This document shows, piece after piece, positions 28,608 to 38,897 of a DNA stretch of 64,000 nt. The notes beneath the pieces are model-generated. The model did not search any database. It saw nothing but the letters and a program-made list of their open reading frames with translations, and was not told the origin of the DNA. Every line of letters starts with the position of its first letter. Within the stretch, counting starts at the first letter, position 1. The stretch covers positions 124,001 to 188,000 of the forward strand of contig NZ_JABWCU010000012.1 in assembly GCF_018491765.1 (NCBI RefSeq), given 5' to 3'. The translations under genes were made by a program, and so were the position numbers. The DNA is from Novosphingobium profundi (GTDB lineage: Bacteria; Pseudomonadota; Alphaproteobacteria; Sphingomonadales; Sphingomonadaceae).

Positions 28608-30625
28608 TGCCCAAGGTCAAAGTAGACGGCGTAGAACTCGAAGTCCCGGCAGGCGCGACCGTCCTGCAGGCCTGCGAGCTCGCCGGCAAGGAAATCCCGC
28701 GCTTCTGCTACCACGAGCGCCTGAGCATCGCCGGCAACTGCCGCATGTGCCTGGTCGAGGTGAAGCCCGGACCGCCCAAGCCGCAGGCGAGCTGCGCGCT
28801 TCCCGCCGCCGAAGGCCAGGAAATCCGCACGGATTCCGAGATGGTCAAGAAGGCGCGCGAAGGCGTGATGGAATTCCTCCTGATCAACCACCCGCTCGAC
28901 TGCCCGATCTGCGATCAGGGCGGCGAGTGCGACCTGCAGGACCAGTCGGTGGCCTACGGTCGTGGCGGCTCGCGCTACGACGAGAACAAGCGCGCGGTGA
29001 CGTCCAAGAACATGGGACCGCTCATCAAGACCACGATGACGCGCTGCATCCACTGTACCCGCTGCGTGCGCTTCTCGGAAGAGATCGCCGGCGTGGACGA
29101 GATCGGCGCGATCTATCGCGGCGAGAACATGCAGATCACGACCTACCTCGAGAAGGCCGCGACGCACGAGATGTCGGCCAACGTGATCGACCTGTGCCCG
29201 GTCGGCGCGCTGACCTCGCGTCCCTATGCCTTCGAGGCGCGCCCCTGGGAGCTCAAGAAGACGCTCGGCATCGACGTCTCGGACGCGACCGGTGCCAACA
29301 TCCGCATCGACAGCCGTGGTCGCGAAGTGCTGCGCGTGCTTCCGCGCATCAACGACGACGTCAACGAGGAATGGATCTCGGACAAGGCGCGCTATCAGGT
29401 CGATGGCCTGACCAAGCGTCGCCTCGACAAGCCGTTCCTGCGCAAGGACGGCAAGCTCGTTCCGGTCAGCTGGCAGGAGGCCTTCTCGGCGATCGCCACG
29501 CTCAATCCGGGCAATTCGATTGCCGCCGTCGCGGGCGACATGGTCGACTGCGAAACGATGTTCGCCGCCAAGAAGCTGCTTGGCGCGCTCGGCTCGTCGC
29601 TTCTTGAAGGTCGCCAGACCGGCATGGACTACGATTGCTCGAGCCTTGCCGCGGTGAACTTCAACTCCGGCTTCAACGGCATCGAGACCGCCGACGCGAT
29701 CCTGATCGTGGGCAGCCAGGTCCGCACCGAGGCTCCGCTCGTCAATGTCCGCCTGCGCAAGGCGGTCAAGCGCGGCGCGAAGGTCTTCCTGGTCGGCCCG
29801 GCTTGGGAAACCACCTTCGGTGGCGAGTTCCTCGGTGAAGACCTTTCGGTCCTCAACCAGCTTCCTCAGCACGTCTGGGATGCCCTTTCGGGTGCCAAGC
29901 GTCCGGCGGTGATCGTCGGCGGGGCAGGGCTGGGCCGTGGTGGTCTGGAAGCTTCGCTTTCGATCGCCGGTCAGCTCAAGCTCGTGCGCGAGCTCGAGGA
30001 CGGTTCGACCTGGAACGGCTTCAACGTCCTGCATCTGTCGGCGGCCCGCATGGGCGGCCTGATGCTGGGCTACGCGCAGAAAGGCGGCATCGCCGACCTC
30101 GCCGCAGCTGCGCCCAAGGTCGTGCTCGCTCTGGGCGCCGACGAAGTGGACTTCACCAAGTTCGCCAACTCGATGGTGGTCTATATCGGTCATCACGGTG
30201 ACAAGGGCGCGCACGCGGCCGACGTCGTGCTGCCGGCCGCCGCCTACACCGAGAAGAACGGCACTTACGTCAACACCGAAGGGCGTGTTCAGCTTTCGGA
30301 CAAGGCCGTCTTCGCACCGGGCGATGCCCGCGAAGACTGGACGATCCTGCGCGCGATGGCCGATGCCTTCGGCGTCTCGGTCGGTTTCGACAGTTTCGAG
30401 GAGCTTCGCGCGGCAATGGCCGCCGAAGTCCCCGCGCTGGGTGTCGAGGGCCTCGCCGACTACGGGCAGGACCTGCCCGCCGGCGGTGGTTCGGCTTCGG
30501 GCGTGATCGCCTATCCGATCAAGGATTTCTATCTGACCAACCCCATCGCGCGCGCCAGCGCCGTGATGCAGCAGTGTTCGGCTGAGCTGCTTCATGGGGA
30601 AGAGATCGCGGAGGCCGCAGAATGA
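28607..30625 (+). CDS. nuoG: NADH-quinone oxidoreductase subunit G
   Basis: 672-residue 75-kDa subunit. The N-terminal ferredoxin-like domain carries C34, C45, C48 and C63 (N1b), then a His-Cys set H95...C99, C102, C108 (N5; [16 protein letters not shown]), and the N4 cysteines in [11 protein letters not shown]. The rest is a molybdopterin-oxidoreductase-like domain that lacks the cofactor in this family. Length is the short alphaproteobacterial/mitochondrial form, not the 900-residue E. coli form. It overlaps nuoH by ATGA. Confidence 0.96.
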
Positions 30626-31665
30626 CCGCCTTCTTCCAGTCCCTCGGGATGACCTATGACTGGGCGTGGTTCGTCTCGACCGTCTGCGGCATCCTCCTGA
30701 TCGCGCTGCCGCTGATGCTTGCGGTGGCCATGATCATCTACGTCGACCGCAAGATCTGGGCCGCCATGGCGCTTCGCCGTGGCCCCAACGTGGTCGGCCC
30801 GTTCGGCCTGCTGCAGTCCTTCGCGGACGGCCTGAAGGTTTTCCTCCAGGAAACAATCGTCCCTTCGGCCGCGAACAAGGGCATCTTCCTGATCGCCCCG
30901 GTGATCACCTTCACCGTCGCGCTGATGGCCTGGGCGGTAATCCCGTTCAACTCGGGTGCGATGCTCGCCAACATCAATGTCGGCCTGCTTTACATCCTCG
31001 CGATCAGCTCGCTGGGGGTCTACGGCACGATCATGGCCGGTTGGGCGTCGAACTCGAAGTATCCCTTCTTCTCGGCGATGCGCGCCTCGGCGCAGATGAT
31101 CTCGTACGAAGTCTCGATCGGCTTCATCATCGTGTGCGTCGTGCTTTGGGCAGGTACGTTCAACTTGAACGACATCGTCAAGGCGCAGCAGGGCCATGTC
31201 TTCGGCATCTTCAACGGCTTCGTGTTCAACCCGTTGCTGTTCCCGATGTGGGTGATGTTCCTCATCTCCTCGCTCGCCGAGACGCAGCGCGCGCCGTTCG
31301 ACCTGACCGAGGCGGAATCGGAACTCGTGGCCGGTTACCAGACCGAATATTCGTCGATGGCCTTCGCCGCCTACTGGCTGGGTGAATACGCGAACGTGCT
31401 CCTCATGTGCGCGCTCAACACCACGCTGTTCTTTGGTGGCTGGCTGCCCCCGCTCGACTGGGCGCCACTGTACCTTGTTCCGGGCTTCATCTGGTTCCTG
31501 CTCAAGGTCTTCTTCTTCTTCTTCGTCTTCTCGTGGGTGAAGGCGACCGTGCCCCGCTACCGCTACGACCAGCTCATGCGTCTTGGCTGGAAGATCTTCC
31601 TGCCGACATCGCTTCTCTTCGTGGTCCTGGTCTCGGGCTACCTGATGCTGACGAGGTATTCCTGA
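30622..31665 (+). CDS. nuoH: NADH-quinone oxidoreductase subunit H
   Basis: 347-residue membrane subunit with about eight helices that joins the membrane arm to the quinone chamber. Signatures are [23 protein letters not shown] (first cytoplasmic loop), [22 protein letters not shown] with the acidic residues of the E-channel, and the C-terminal [17 protein letters not shown]. It begins in the nuoG stop (ATGA) and its stop shares a base with the nuoI ATG. Confidence 0.97.
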   Translation: MTAFFQSLGMTYDWAWFVSTVCGILLIALPLMLAVAMIIYVDRKIWAAMALRRGPNVVGPFGLLQSFADGLKVFLQETIVPSAANKGIFLIAPVITFTVALMAWAVIPFNSGAMLANINVGLLYILAISSLGVYGTIMAGWASNSKYPFFSAMRASAQMISYEVSIGFIIVCVVLWAGTFNLNDIVKAQQGHVFGIFNGFVFNPLLFPMWVMFLISSLAETQRAPFDLTEAESELVAGYQTEYSSMAFAAYWLGEYANVLLMCALNTTLFFGGWLPPLDWAPLYLVPGFIWFLLKVFFFFFVFSWVKATVPRYRYDQLMRLGWKIFLPTSLLFVVLVSGYLMLTRYS

Positions 31666-32150
31666 TGAGCGTCGCTCAACTCGTAAAATCCTTCACGCTC
31701 TACGAGTTCGTGAAGGCGCACGCCCTGACCTTGAAGTACTTCTTCAAGCCCAAGGCCACGATCAACTATCCCTTCGAGAAGAACCCGCTCTCGCCCCGCT
31801 TCCGCGGCGAACACGCGCTGCGCCGTTATCCCAACGGCGAGGAGCGCTGCATCGCGTGCAAGCTGTGCGAGGCGATCTGCCCGGCACAGGCGATCACGAT
31901 CGAGGCCGCGCCGCGCGAGGACGGCTCGCGCCGCACCACGCGCTACGACATCGACATGACGAAGTGCATCTACTGCGGCTTCTGCCAGGAAGCTTGCCCG
32001 GTGGACGCGATCGTCGAGGGGCCGAACTTCGAATACGCGACCGAAACGCGCGAGGAACTGCTCTATGACAAGGCTAAGCTACTGGCGAACGGGGACAAGT
32101 GGGAGCGTGCGATCGCCGCTAACCTTGAAGCCGACGCGCCGTACCGGTAG
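31665..32150 (+). CDS. nuoI: NADH-quinone oxidoreductase subunit I
   Basis: 161-residue ferredoxin-like subunit with two [4Fe-4S] clusters, N6a and N6b. The ligand sets are C62-C65-C68...C72 ([13 protein letters not shown]) and C101-C104-C107...C111 ([17 protein letters not shown]). An amphipathic N-terminal helix ([21 protein letters not shown]) docks on the membrane arm. I chose ATG 31665, which overlaps the nuoH stop (TGATG); the same frame is open further upstream, but that part lies within nuoH and is not NuoI-like. Confidence 0.96.
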   Translation: MSVAQLVKSFTLYEFVKAHALTLKYFFKPKATINYPFEKNPLSPRFRGEHALRRYPNGEERCIACKLCEAICPAQAITIEAAPREDGSRRTTRYDIDMTKCIYCGFCQEACPVDAIVEGPNFEYATETREELLYDKAKLLANGDKWERAIAANLEADAPYR

Positions 32151-32169
32151 GGGCTCGCCCAGGGGAAAC

Positions 32170-32181
32170 ATGGTCTCATGA
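32170..32181 (+). other. Three-codon mini-ORF overlapping the nuoJ start
   Basis: ATG GTC TCA TGA follows AGGGGAAAC, a good ribosome-binding site at normal distance. Its stop codon overlaps the nuoJ ATG at 32178. The nuoJ start itself has that ribosome-binding site only at a long spacing (about 12 bases). This arrangement could deliver ribosomes to nuoJ by re-initiation. It may also be chance. Confidence 0.35.
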
Positions 32182-32795
32182 TTCACGTAATAGCCTTCTA
32201 TCTCTTCGCGGTGATGACCGTTGCGAGCGCAGCGATCACGATCCTGTCGCGCAATCCGGTCCACTCGGTGCTCTGGCTGATCCTGGCGTTCTTCAACGCC
32301 GCGGGCCTGATGGTCCTGACAGGGGCCGAGTTCATCGCGATGCTGCTTGTCATCGTCTACGTGGGCGCGGTGGCGGTCCTGTTCCTGTTCGTCGTCATGA
32401 TGCTTGACATCGACTTCGCCGAACTGCGGGCCGGTTTCGTGCGCTACTTCCCGCTGGGTGCGCTCGTCGCGCTCGTGCTGCTGGCCGAAATGGTCCTCGG
32501 GATCGGCGCCTACCGCGTCGGTTCGATCCAGCTCGGGACGCCGGACGGCACCGCTGCGGTCGCCGAGGGTGTCTCGAACACCGCCGCGATCGGTGCGCTT
32601 CTCTACAGCCGCTACCTCTTCCTGTTCGAGGCGGCCGGCATCATCCTGCTTGTCGCGATGATCGGCGCGATCGTGCTGACCCACCGTCAGCGCAACGACA
32701 CCCGCGGTCAGAAGATCAGCAAGCAGAACGCACGTCGTCCCGAAGAGGCGACGGTCAACGTCAAGCCCGAAGTGGGCAAGGGGGTAACGCTGTGA
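32178..32795 (+). CDS. nuoJ: NADH-quinone oxidoreductase subunit J
   Basis: 205-residue membrane subunit with five helices. The recognisable region is [54 protein letters not shown], which includes the TM3 pi-bulge segment involved in coupling. A hydrophilic C-terminal tail follows the last helix. It is the only nuo gene apart from nuoC, nuoF, nuoL and nuoM without a direct stop-start overlap (27-base gap after nuoI). It overlaps nuoK as GTGA. Confidence 0.95.
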   Translation: MIHVIAFYLFAVMTVASAAITILSRNPVHSVLWLILAFFNAAGLMVLTGAEFIAMLLVIVYVGAVAVLFLFVVMMLDIDFAELRAGFVRYFPLGALVALVLLAEMVLGIGAYRVGSIQLGTPDGTAAVAEGVSNTAAIGALLYSRYLFLFEAAGIILLVAMIGAIVLTHRQRNDTRGQKISKQNARRPEEATVNVKPEVGKGVTL

Positions 32796-33097
32796 TCGGC
32801 GTCGAACACTATGTCGTGGTGAGCTCGATACTCTTCGTGCTCGGCGTCCTCGGCATCTTCCTCAACCGCAAGAACGTCATCGTTCTGCTCATGGCGATCG
32901 AACTGATCCTGCTTGCGGTGAACATCAACCTCGTCGCGTTCAGCGCCTTCCTGGGCGACCTGACCGGTCAGATCTTCGCCATGTTCGTCCTGACCGTGGC
33001 GGCCGGTGAGGCTGCCGTGGGTCTCGCGATCCTCGTTATCTACTTCCGTGGCCGCGGCTCCATCGCCGTCGACGACGTCAACCGGATGAAGGGATAA
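32792..33097 (+). CDS. nuoK: NADH-quinone oxidoreductase subunit K
   Basis: 101-residue, three-helix membrane subunit (MrpC-like). It has the conserved Glu residues within helices 2 and 3 ([15 protein letters not shown] and [16 protein letters not shown]) that take part in proton translocation. Start codon is GTG 32792, overlapping the nuoJ stop. Length is exactly typical. Confidence 0.96.
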   Translation: MIGVEHYVVVSSILFVLGVLGIFLNRKNVIVLLMAIELILLAVNINLVAFSAFLGDLTGQIFAMFVLTVAAGEAAVGLAILVIYFRGRGSIAVDDVNRMKG

Positions 33098-33101
33098 GGC
33101 C

Positions 33102-35141
33102 GTGCACCCGATCCTGATCATCGTATTCCTGCCGCTTCTGGCAGCGATCATCACCGGCCTTGGCAACAAGGACCTGGGCGCGATGCCGGCCAAGCTCATC
33201 ACCACGCTGGGCCTGTTCGTCTCGGCCGCCCTGTCCTGGTCGGTCTTCATCCCCTACCTCACCGGTTCGGCGACCCCCGAAGTAGTCCCGGTCCTCAAGT
33301 GGGTAGCCTCGGGCAGCTTCGCGTTTGACTGGGCTCTGCGCGTCGACACGCTGACGGCGGTCATGCTGGTGGTTGTGACCTCGGTCTCCTCGCTCGTGCA
33401 CCTCTACTCGTGGGGGTACATGGACGACGAGCCGGACAAGCCGCGCTTCTTCGCCTACCTGTCGCTCTTCACCTTCATGATGCTCATGCTGGTGACCGCC
33501 GACAACCTCGTGCAGATGTTCTTCGGTTGGGAAGGCGTGGGCCTCGCCTCGTACCTCCTCATCGGCTTCTACCTGCGCAAGCCTTCGGCCGGCGCGGCAG
33601 CGATCAAGGCCTTCGTCGTCAATCGCGTGGGTGACCTTGGCTTCATGCTCGGCATCTTTGCGACCTACCTCGTGTTCGGCACCGTCTCGATCCCCGCGAT
33701 CCTCGACGCCGTTCCCGGTGTGGCCGGTTCGACGATCGGCTTCCTCGGCCTGCGCGCCGACACGATGACCGTGATCACGCTGCTGCTGTTCGTGGGCGCT
33801 ATGGGCAAGTCGGCCCAGCTGGGCCTCCACACCTGGCTTCCCGACGCGATGGAAGGCCCGACCCCGGTTTCGGCTCTCATCCACGCCGCGACCATGGTCA
33901 CCGCCGGCGTCTTCATGTGCTGCCGCCTCTCGCCGATGTTCGCCGCGTCCGAGACGACGATGACCGTGATTACGTTCATCGGCGCCGCGACCTGCTTCTT
34001 CGCCGCGACGGTGGGCTGCACTCAGTGGGACATCAAGCGCGTGATCGCCTACTCGACCTGTTCGCAGCTGGGCTACATGTTCTTCGCGATCGGTGTCGGC
34101 GCCTTCGGCTCGGCGATGTTCCACCTCTTTACCCACGCCTTCTTCAAGGCCCTGCTGTTCCTCTGCGCCGGTTCGGTCATCCACGCGATGCACCACGAGC
34201 AGGACATGCGGTTCTACGGCAACCTTCGCAAGAAGATCCCGGTGACCTTCGTCGCTATGACGCTGGGCACCCTCGCGATCACCGGCGTCGGCCTCTTCGG
34301 CTTCGGTTTCGCGGGCTACTTCTCGAAGGACTCGATCATCGAGGCCGCTTACATGAGCGGCACCAAGATGGGCCTGTTCGCCTACTGGATGGGTATTGCC
34401 GCCGCTCTGATGACGAGCTTCTACTCGTGGCGCCTGGTGTTCCTCACCTTCTTCGGCAAGCCGCGTTGGGCCGGTTCGGAGCACATCCAGCACGCCGTCC
34501 ACGACGCGCACGGTCACGGTGATCACGGCCACGGCCATGACGACCATGCCCATGGCCACGACGATCACGGCGACGGCACGGCGGGTTACCACCCGCACGA
34601 GAGCCCGCTGGTCATGACCATTCCGCTGATCGTTCTGTCGGTGGGTGCCGTCCTCGCGGGCGCGGTGTTCCAGCACTACTTCGTCAGCGAAGGCGAGGGC
34701 GCGTTCTGGATGAACGGTCTGGTGTTCCACGAGCACCTGATCCACGCGATGCACTCGATCTCGGGTGTCGCCAAGTACATGCCCTTCATCGTCATGCTGA
34801 TCGGCCTGGTCATCGCCTGGTACGGCTACATCAAGAACACGTCGTTCCCCGCCAAGGTCGTCGAGCAGATCGGTCCGGTCTACACCTTCGTCTACCGTAA
34901 GTGGATGTTCGACGAGCTCTACAACGTCCTGTTCGTCAAGGGCGCCTTCAAGTTCGGCAAGCTGTTCTGGAAGGTCCTCGACATCGGGATTATCGACCGG
35001 TTCGGACCGGATGGTGCGGCCTGGGTCGTGTCGAAGGGTTCGACTTACGCGCAGAAGGTCCAGACGGGCTACCTGTATAGCTACGCTCTTGTCATGCTGC
35101 TGGGCCTTGTCGGCGCCATCAGCTGGGTGATCGCGGGATAA
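33102..35141 (+). CDS. nuoL: NADH-quinone oxidoreductase subunit L with His-rich loop
   Basis: 679-residue antiporter-like proton-pumping subunit, about 16 helices, including the long lateral helix at the C-terminus. Core motifs include MFFGWEGVGLASYLLIGFY, AMGKSAQLGLHTWLPDAMEGPTPVSALIHAATMV and RVIAYSTCSQLGYMF. Start codon is GTG 33102, four bases after nuoK. Residues about 461-500 hold an unusual loop with around 15 histidines in HGH, HDDH and HGHDDH repeats between helices; related species may share it, but it is not part of the pump core. Confidence 0.96.
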   Translation: MHPILIIVFLPLLAAIITGLGNKDLGAMPAKLITTLGLFVSAALSWSVFIPYLTGSATPEVVPVLKWVASGSFAFDWALRVDTLTAVMLVVVTSVSSLVHLYSWGYMDDEPDKPRFFAYLSLFTFMMLMLVTADNLVQMFFGWEGVGLASYLLIGFYLRKPSAGAAAIKAFVVNRVGDLGFMLGIFATYLVFGTVSIPAILDAVPGVAGSTIGFLGLRADTMTVITLLLFVGAMGKSAQLGLHTWLPDAMEGPTPVSALIHAATMVTAGVFMCCRLSPMFAASETTMTVITFIGAATCFFAATVGCTQWDIKRVIAYSTCSQLGYMFFAIGVGAFGSAMFHLFTHAFFKALLFLCAGSVIHAMHHEQDMRFYGNLRKKIPVTFVAMTLGTLAITGVGLFGFGFAGYFSKDSIIEAAYMSGTKMGLFAYWMGIAAALMTSFYSWRLVFLTFFGKPRWAGSEHIQHAVHDAHGHGDHGHGHDDHAHGHDDHGDGTAGYHPHESPLVMTIPLIVLSVGAVLAGAVFQHYFVSEGEGAFWMNGLVFHEHLIHAMHSISGVAKYMPFIVMLIGLVIAWYGYIKNTSFPAKVVEQIGPVYTFVYRKWMFDELYNVLFVKGAFKFGKLFWKVLDIGIIDRFGPDGAAWVVSKGSTYAQKVQTGYLYSYALVMLLGLVGAISWVIAG

Positions 35142-35142
35142 G

Positions 35143-36681
35143 ATGATGAGTGGTTTTCCGATCCTCAGCCTGATGCTCCTGGTGCCGCTTGCGGCGGCAC
35201 TGGTGTGTCTTTTCCTTGAAGCCAAGGCGGCGCGCTGGCTCGCGCTGGCCGCTACGCTGGTGGACCTCGCCCTGGGTGTCGTCCTGTGGCTCAACTTCGA
35301 TGTGGGCGGTGCCCAGTGGCAATTCCAGGAGAGCCATGCGCTCTTCGCGGGGTTCAAGTACGCCCTGGGTATCGACGGCATTGCTCTCCTCCTGATCATG
35401 CTCTCCGTCTTCCTCATGCCGATCTGCATCGGTGCGAGCTGGAAGTCGGTCGAGAAGCGGGTGGGTGAGTACATGGCCGCGTTCTTGCTCGTCGAGACGC
35501 TCATGATCGGCGTCTTCGCGGCGCAGGACCTGTTCCTGTTCTACATCTTCTTCGAAGCCGGCCTGATCCCGATGTACCTCATCATCGGCATCTGGGGTGG
35601 TGCGGACCGTATCTACGCCTCCTACAAGTTCTTCCTCTACACGCTGCTCGGCTCGGTCCTGATGCTGATTGCGATGATGTGGATGGTGAACACGGCGGGC
35701 ACGACCGACATCCCCACGCTCATGGTCTACGACTTCCCGGCGCAGGCGCAGACCTGGCTCTGGCTGGCCTTCTTCGCGAGCTTCGCGGTGAAGATGCCGA
35801 TGTGGCCGGTCCACACCTGGCTTCCTGCCGCGCACGTCCAGGCCCCGACCGCTGGTTCGGTCATCCTCGCGGGCGTGCTCCTGAAGATGGGCGGCTACGG
35901 CTTCATCCGCTTCTCGCTCCCGATGTTCCCCGAAGCCTCGGCGTACTTCGCGCCGCTGATCTGGGGCCTGTCGATGGCCGCCGTCGTCATCACCTCGCTC
36001 ATCGCGCTGGTGCAGGACGACATGAAGAAGCTGATCGCCTACTCGTCGGTCGCGCACATGGCGATCGTGACGGTCGGTCTCTTCGCCTTCAACACTCAGG
36101 GTCTCGAGGGCTCGATGCTGGTCATGCTCAGCCATGGTCTCGTCTCGGGCGCGCTGTTCCTGTGCGTGGGCATCATCTACGAGCGCCTGCACACCCGTGA
36201 GATCAGCCGCTACGGCGGTCTTGCCATCAACATGCCGCGTTACTCGCTGTTCTTCCTGCTCTTCACGATGGCCTCGATCGGCCTTCCGGGCACCAGCGGT
36301 TTCGTCGGCGAGTTCCTGAGCCTTGCGGGCATCTACCAGGCATCGAGCTGGGCAGCCTTCATCTGCACCACCGGTATCATCCTGGGCGCCGCCTACATGC
36401 TCTACCTTTATCGCCGGGTGGTCTTTGGCCCCCAGAACAATGCCGATGCCGCCGCCATGCCGGACCTGGACGCACGCGAGATCCTGATGGTTCTCGTCCT
36501 GGGTCTCTCGGTCCTTTGGATGGGCGTCTATCCCGAGAGCTTCATGGCTCCGATGCGCAGCGACATTGCCGCGCTCGAAGCCCGGATCGCCCGTGCGGCG
36601 CCCGAAGGTGACGCGAAGGTAACGGCAGGACATGCTAAGCCTGCGCACGAAGACGTCTCTGCGCATGAGGGGGCACACTGA
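35143..36681 (+). CDS. nuoM: NADH-quinone oxidoreductase subunit M
   Basis: 512-residue antiporter-like proton-pumping subunit with 14 helices. Typical segments are FYIFFEAGLIPMYLIIGIWGG (with the key Glu), FASFAVKMPMWPVHTWLPAAHVQAPTAGSVILAGVLLKMGGYG, and KLIAYSSVAHMAIVTVG. ATG 35143 or 35146 starts it right after nuoL. The stop overlaps the nuoN ATG. Confidence 0.96.
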   Translation: MMSGFPILSLMLLVPLAAALVCLFLEAKAARWLALAATLVDLALGVVLWLNFDVGGAQWQFQESHALFAGFKYALGIDGIALLLIMLSVFLMPICIGASWKSVEKRVGEYMAAFLLVETLMIGVFAAQDLFLFYIFFEAGLIPMYLIIGIWGGADRIYASYKFFLYTLLGSVLMLIAMMWMVNTAGTTDIPTLMVYDFPAQAQTWLWLAFFASFAVKMPMWPVHTWLPAAHVQAPTAGSVILAGVLLKMGGYGFIRFSLPMFPEASAYFAPLIWGLSMAAVVITSLIALVQDDMKKLIAYSSVAHMAIVTVGLFAFNTQGLEGSMLVMLSHGLVSGALFLCVGIIYERLHTREISRYGGLAINMPRYSLFFLLFTMASIGLPGTSGFVGEFLSLAGIYQASSWAAFICTTGIILGAAYMLYLYRRVVFGPQNNADAAAMPDLDAREILMVLVLGLSVLWMGVYPESFMAPMRSDIAALEARIARAAPEGDAKVTAGHAKPAHEDVSAHEGAH

Positions 36682-38144
36682 TGGACTGGTCGCAGTCGCT
36701 GCGCCTGATCGCGCCGGAAGAAACAATCACCGTTGCAGGTCTGGTTCTGCTCCTTGTCGCCGCCTGGGGCGGTGACAAGGCGAGCCGCCTCATTTCCATC
36801 CTGGCCTCTGTCGTCCTCGTGGGCGCCATGGTTCTTGTCGCACCGGCCCTTTGCGGCCAGGCGATGGGGCCCGAGACTTCGGCCTTCTTCGGCCAATTCA
36901 AGGCTGATGCCTTCGCGAGTTTCGCCAAGATCCTGATCTACGGCTCGGCCGTGATCACCTTGATGCTCGCGCCGCGCTATTTCGAGCGTTTCAATTCGAT
37001 GCGCGCGGAATTCCCGCTCCTGGTCATGTTCGCGTCGGTCGGCATGGGCATGATGGTTTCGGCGACCGATCTCCTGACGCTCTACATCGGGCTCGAGATG
37101 ATGTCGCTCGCCTCCTACGTGATGGCTGCCATCCTGCGCAACGACGGGCGCTCGGCCGAAGCGGGCCTCAAGTACTTCGTGCTGGGCTCGCTGGCTTCGG
37201 GCATCCTGCTCTTCGGCATGAGCCTGACTTACGGCTTTGCCGGCTCGACCTCGTTCGCCGGCATCAGCGCGGGCGTGTCGGGTGGTCTCTCGAACGGGGC
37301 GCTGTTCGGAATCGTCTTCATGCTGGCTGGGCTTGCTTTCAAGATCAGTGCGGTGCCGTTCCACATGTGGACGCCCGACGTCTACGAAGGCGCACCGACG
37401 CCGGTCACGACGTTCTTCGCGACCGCGCCCAAGGTGGCGGGCCTCGGCCTCATCATGCGCGTTCTGCTCGATGCCTTTGGCGACCAGGCTGCCGCCTGGC
37501 AGCAGATCATCGTGTTCATCTCGCTGGCCTCGATCGTGGTCGGTGCGCTGGGTGCGATTGGCCAGAAGAACATCAAGCGCCTGATGGCCTATTCTTCGAT
37601 CAACAACGTCGGCTTCATCCTCGTTGGTCTGGCGACCGCGACGCAGGCCGGTGCTTCGGGCATGCTGGTCTACGTCACGATCTATGTCGCGATGTCGGTT
37701 GCCGGTTTCACCGCGATCCTGATGCTCAAGGACGAGAACGGCAACTACGTCGAGGACGTTCCGATGCTTGCGGGGCTCTCGCGGACCCGTCCGGCTATCG
37801 CGCTGGCGCTCGCTACGGTAATGTTCAGCCTTGCCGGTATCCCGCCGCTGTTCGGTTTCTGGGGCAAGTTCGTGGTCTTCCAGGCCGCGGTTCAGGCCGA
37901 CATGCTTCCGCTCGCGTTCCTGGGCATCGCCGCCTCGGTCATCGGTGCCTTCTACTACCTCAAGGTCGTCAAGGTCATGTACTTCGACGAACCCGCCGAC
38001 GTGGTGAAGGGCGAGAGCGACATCTGGCACAAGGCGATCCTGACCATTGCCTGTGTTTTCATCTCGCCGCTCGGCTACCTGCTGACCTCGTGGCTGGGTG
38101 ATACCGCGAACAAGGCGACCACCGCTCTGTTCGCAGCGCTCTGA
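36681..38144 (+). CDS. nuoN: NADH-quinone oxidoreductase subunit N
   Basis: 487-residue antiporter-like subunit, last of complex I. Diagnostic segments are LTLYIGLEMMSLASYVMAAI, GLAFKISAVPFHMWTPDVYEGAPTPVTTFFATAPKVAG, and KRLMAYSSINNVGFILVG. It has 14 predicted helices. It starts in the nuoM stop (TGATG). The birA gene follows 13 bases later, which ties cofactor genes to the same transcript. Confidence 0.96.
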   Translation: MDWSQSLRLIAPEETITVAGLVLLLVAAWGGDKASRLISILASVVLVGAMVLVAPALCGQAMGPETSAFFGQFKADAFASFAKILIYGSAVITLMLAPRYFERFNSMRAEFPLLVMFASVGMGMMVSATDLLTLYIGLEMMSLASYVMAAILRNDGRSAEAGLKYFVLGSLASGILLFGMSLTYGFAGSTSFAGISAGVSGGLSNGALFGIVFMLAGLAFKISAVPFHMWTPDVYEGAPTPVTTFFATAPKVAGLGLIMRVLLDAFGDQAAAWQQIIVFISLASIVVGALGAIGQKNIKRLMAYSSINNVGFILVGLATATQAGASGMLVYVTIYVAMSVAGFTAILMLKDENGNYVEDVPMLAGLSRTRPAIALALATVMFSLAGIPPLFGFWGKFVVFQAAVQADMLPLAFLGIAASVIGAFYYLKVVKVMYFDEPADVVKGESDIWHKAILTIACVFISPLGYLLTSWLGDTANKATTALFAAL

Positions 38145-38157
38145 GCCGTATCCGGCC

Positions 38158-38880
38158 TTGATCCGGTACGTTGAGGAAACCGGGTCGACCAACCAGGATC
38201 TGGTCGACCGGTTGAAGCATGCAGATTACGTCCCCGAGGGCGATTGGCTTGTCGCCGATCGCCAGTCTCGGGGACGGGGTCGTTTGGGGCGGGACTGGTT
38301 CGACGGTTCGGGCAACTTCATGGGCTCCACCGTCGTGCGTTGCGCGCCAGGGCAGCCGAGCCCCGCCACGCTCGCCTTCGTCGTCGGCCTTGCGGTCCAC
38401 GATGCGGTCCAGGCCTTTCTTCCGGCGGGGAGCGGCCTGCGCTTGAAATGGCCCAACGATCTGCTTCTGGACGGCGCGAAGCTTTCGGGTGTCCTGCTCG
38501 AAATGATCCGCGACACGGTTGTTGTCGGCGTGGGCGTCAACCTGAAGGTTGCGCCCGATGTGCCAGATCGGCGGACCGTCAGTCTCGAGGAGCGGGGCAT
38601 TACGGTCGATCGCGATGCATTCGCGGAGAAGTTGGCCGCGTCGCTGGATCGCGAACTCGAACGCTGGCGCGGGGCTGGACTTGCCCCACTGCTGCGCCGC
38701 TGGCAAAGTGCCGCGCATCCCGAGGGAACGCCCTTGCAGGTGCATCCGCCCGGAGAGCCTCCCGTGACGGGCACGTTCGCCGGCCTTTCTTCGGAAGGCA
38801 GCTTGCGGCTGCGCGTCGCGGACGGGACAGTTCGCCTGATCCATGCCGGTGATGTATTCCTGCCCGATGCCCCGGGTTGA
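38158..38880 (+). CDS. birA: Biotin--[acetyl-CoA-carboxylase] ligase
   Basis: Group I biotin protein ligase, about 240 residues, without the N-terminal DNA-binding domain of E. coli BirA, so it should not be a repressor. It biotinylates carboxylase carrier proteins using ATP. Visible are [11 protein letters not shown], the nucleotide/biotin loop [12 protein letters not shown] (GRGRLGR), [19 protein letters not shown] with the catalytic Lys, and VVGVGVNL. I place the start at TTG 38158 ([10 protein letters not shown]), where homologues begin; a GTG at 38098 would overlap nuoN by 47 bases. The ribosome-binding site is weak. Confidence 0.92.
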   Translation: MIRYVEETGSTNQDLVDRLKHADYVPEGDWLVADRQSRGRGRLGRDWFDGSGNFMGSTVVRCAPGQPSPATLAFVVGLAVHDAVQAFLPAGSGLRLKWPNDLLLDGAKLSGVLLEMIRDTVVVGVGVNLKVAPDVPDRRTVSLEERGITVDRDAFAEKLAASLDRELERWRGAGLAPLLRRWQSAAHPEGTPLQVHPPGEPPVTGTFAGLSSEGSLRLRVADGTVRLIHAGDVFLPDAPG

Positions 38881-38897
38881 ACGAGAGGTTGGCTGTC

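Noticed and set aside
33078-35504. 808-codon frame antisense to nuoL and nuoM
   Set aside because: Shadow of two well-defined complex I genes; Asp/Glu/Arg/His-rich translation is typical for the reverse of hydrophobic coding sequence.
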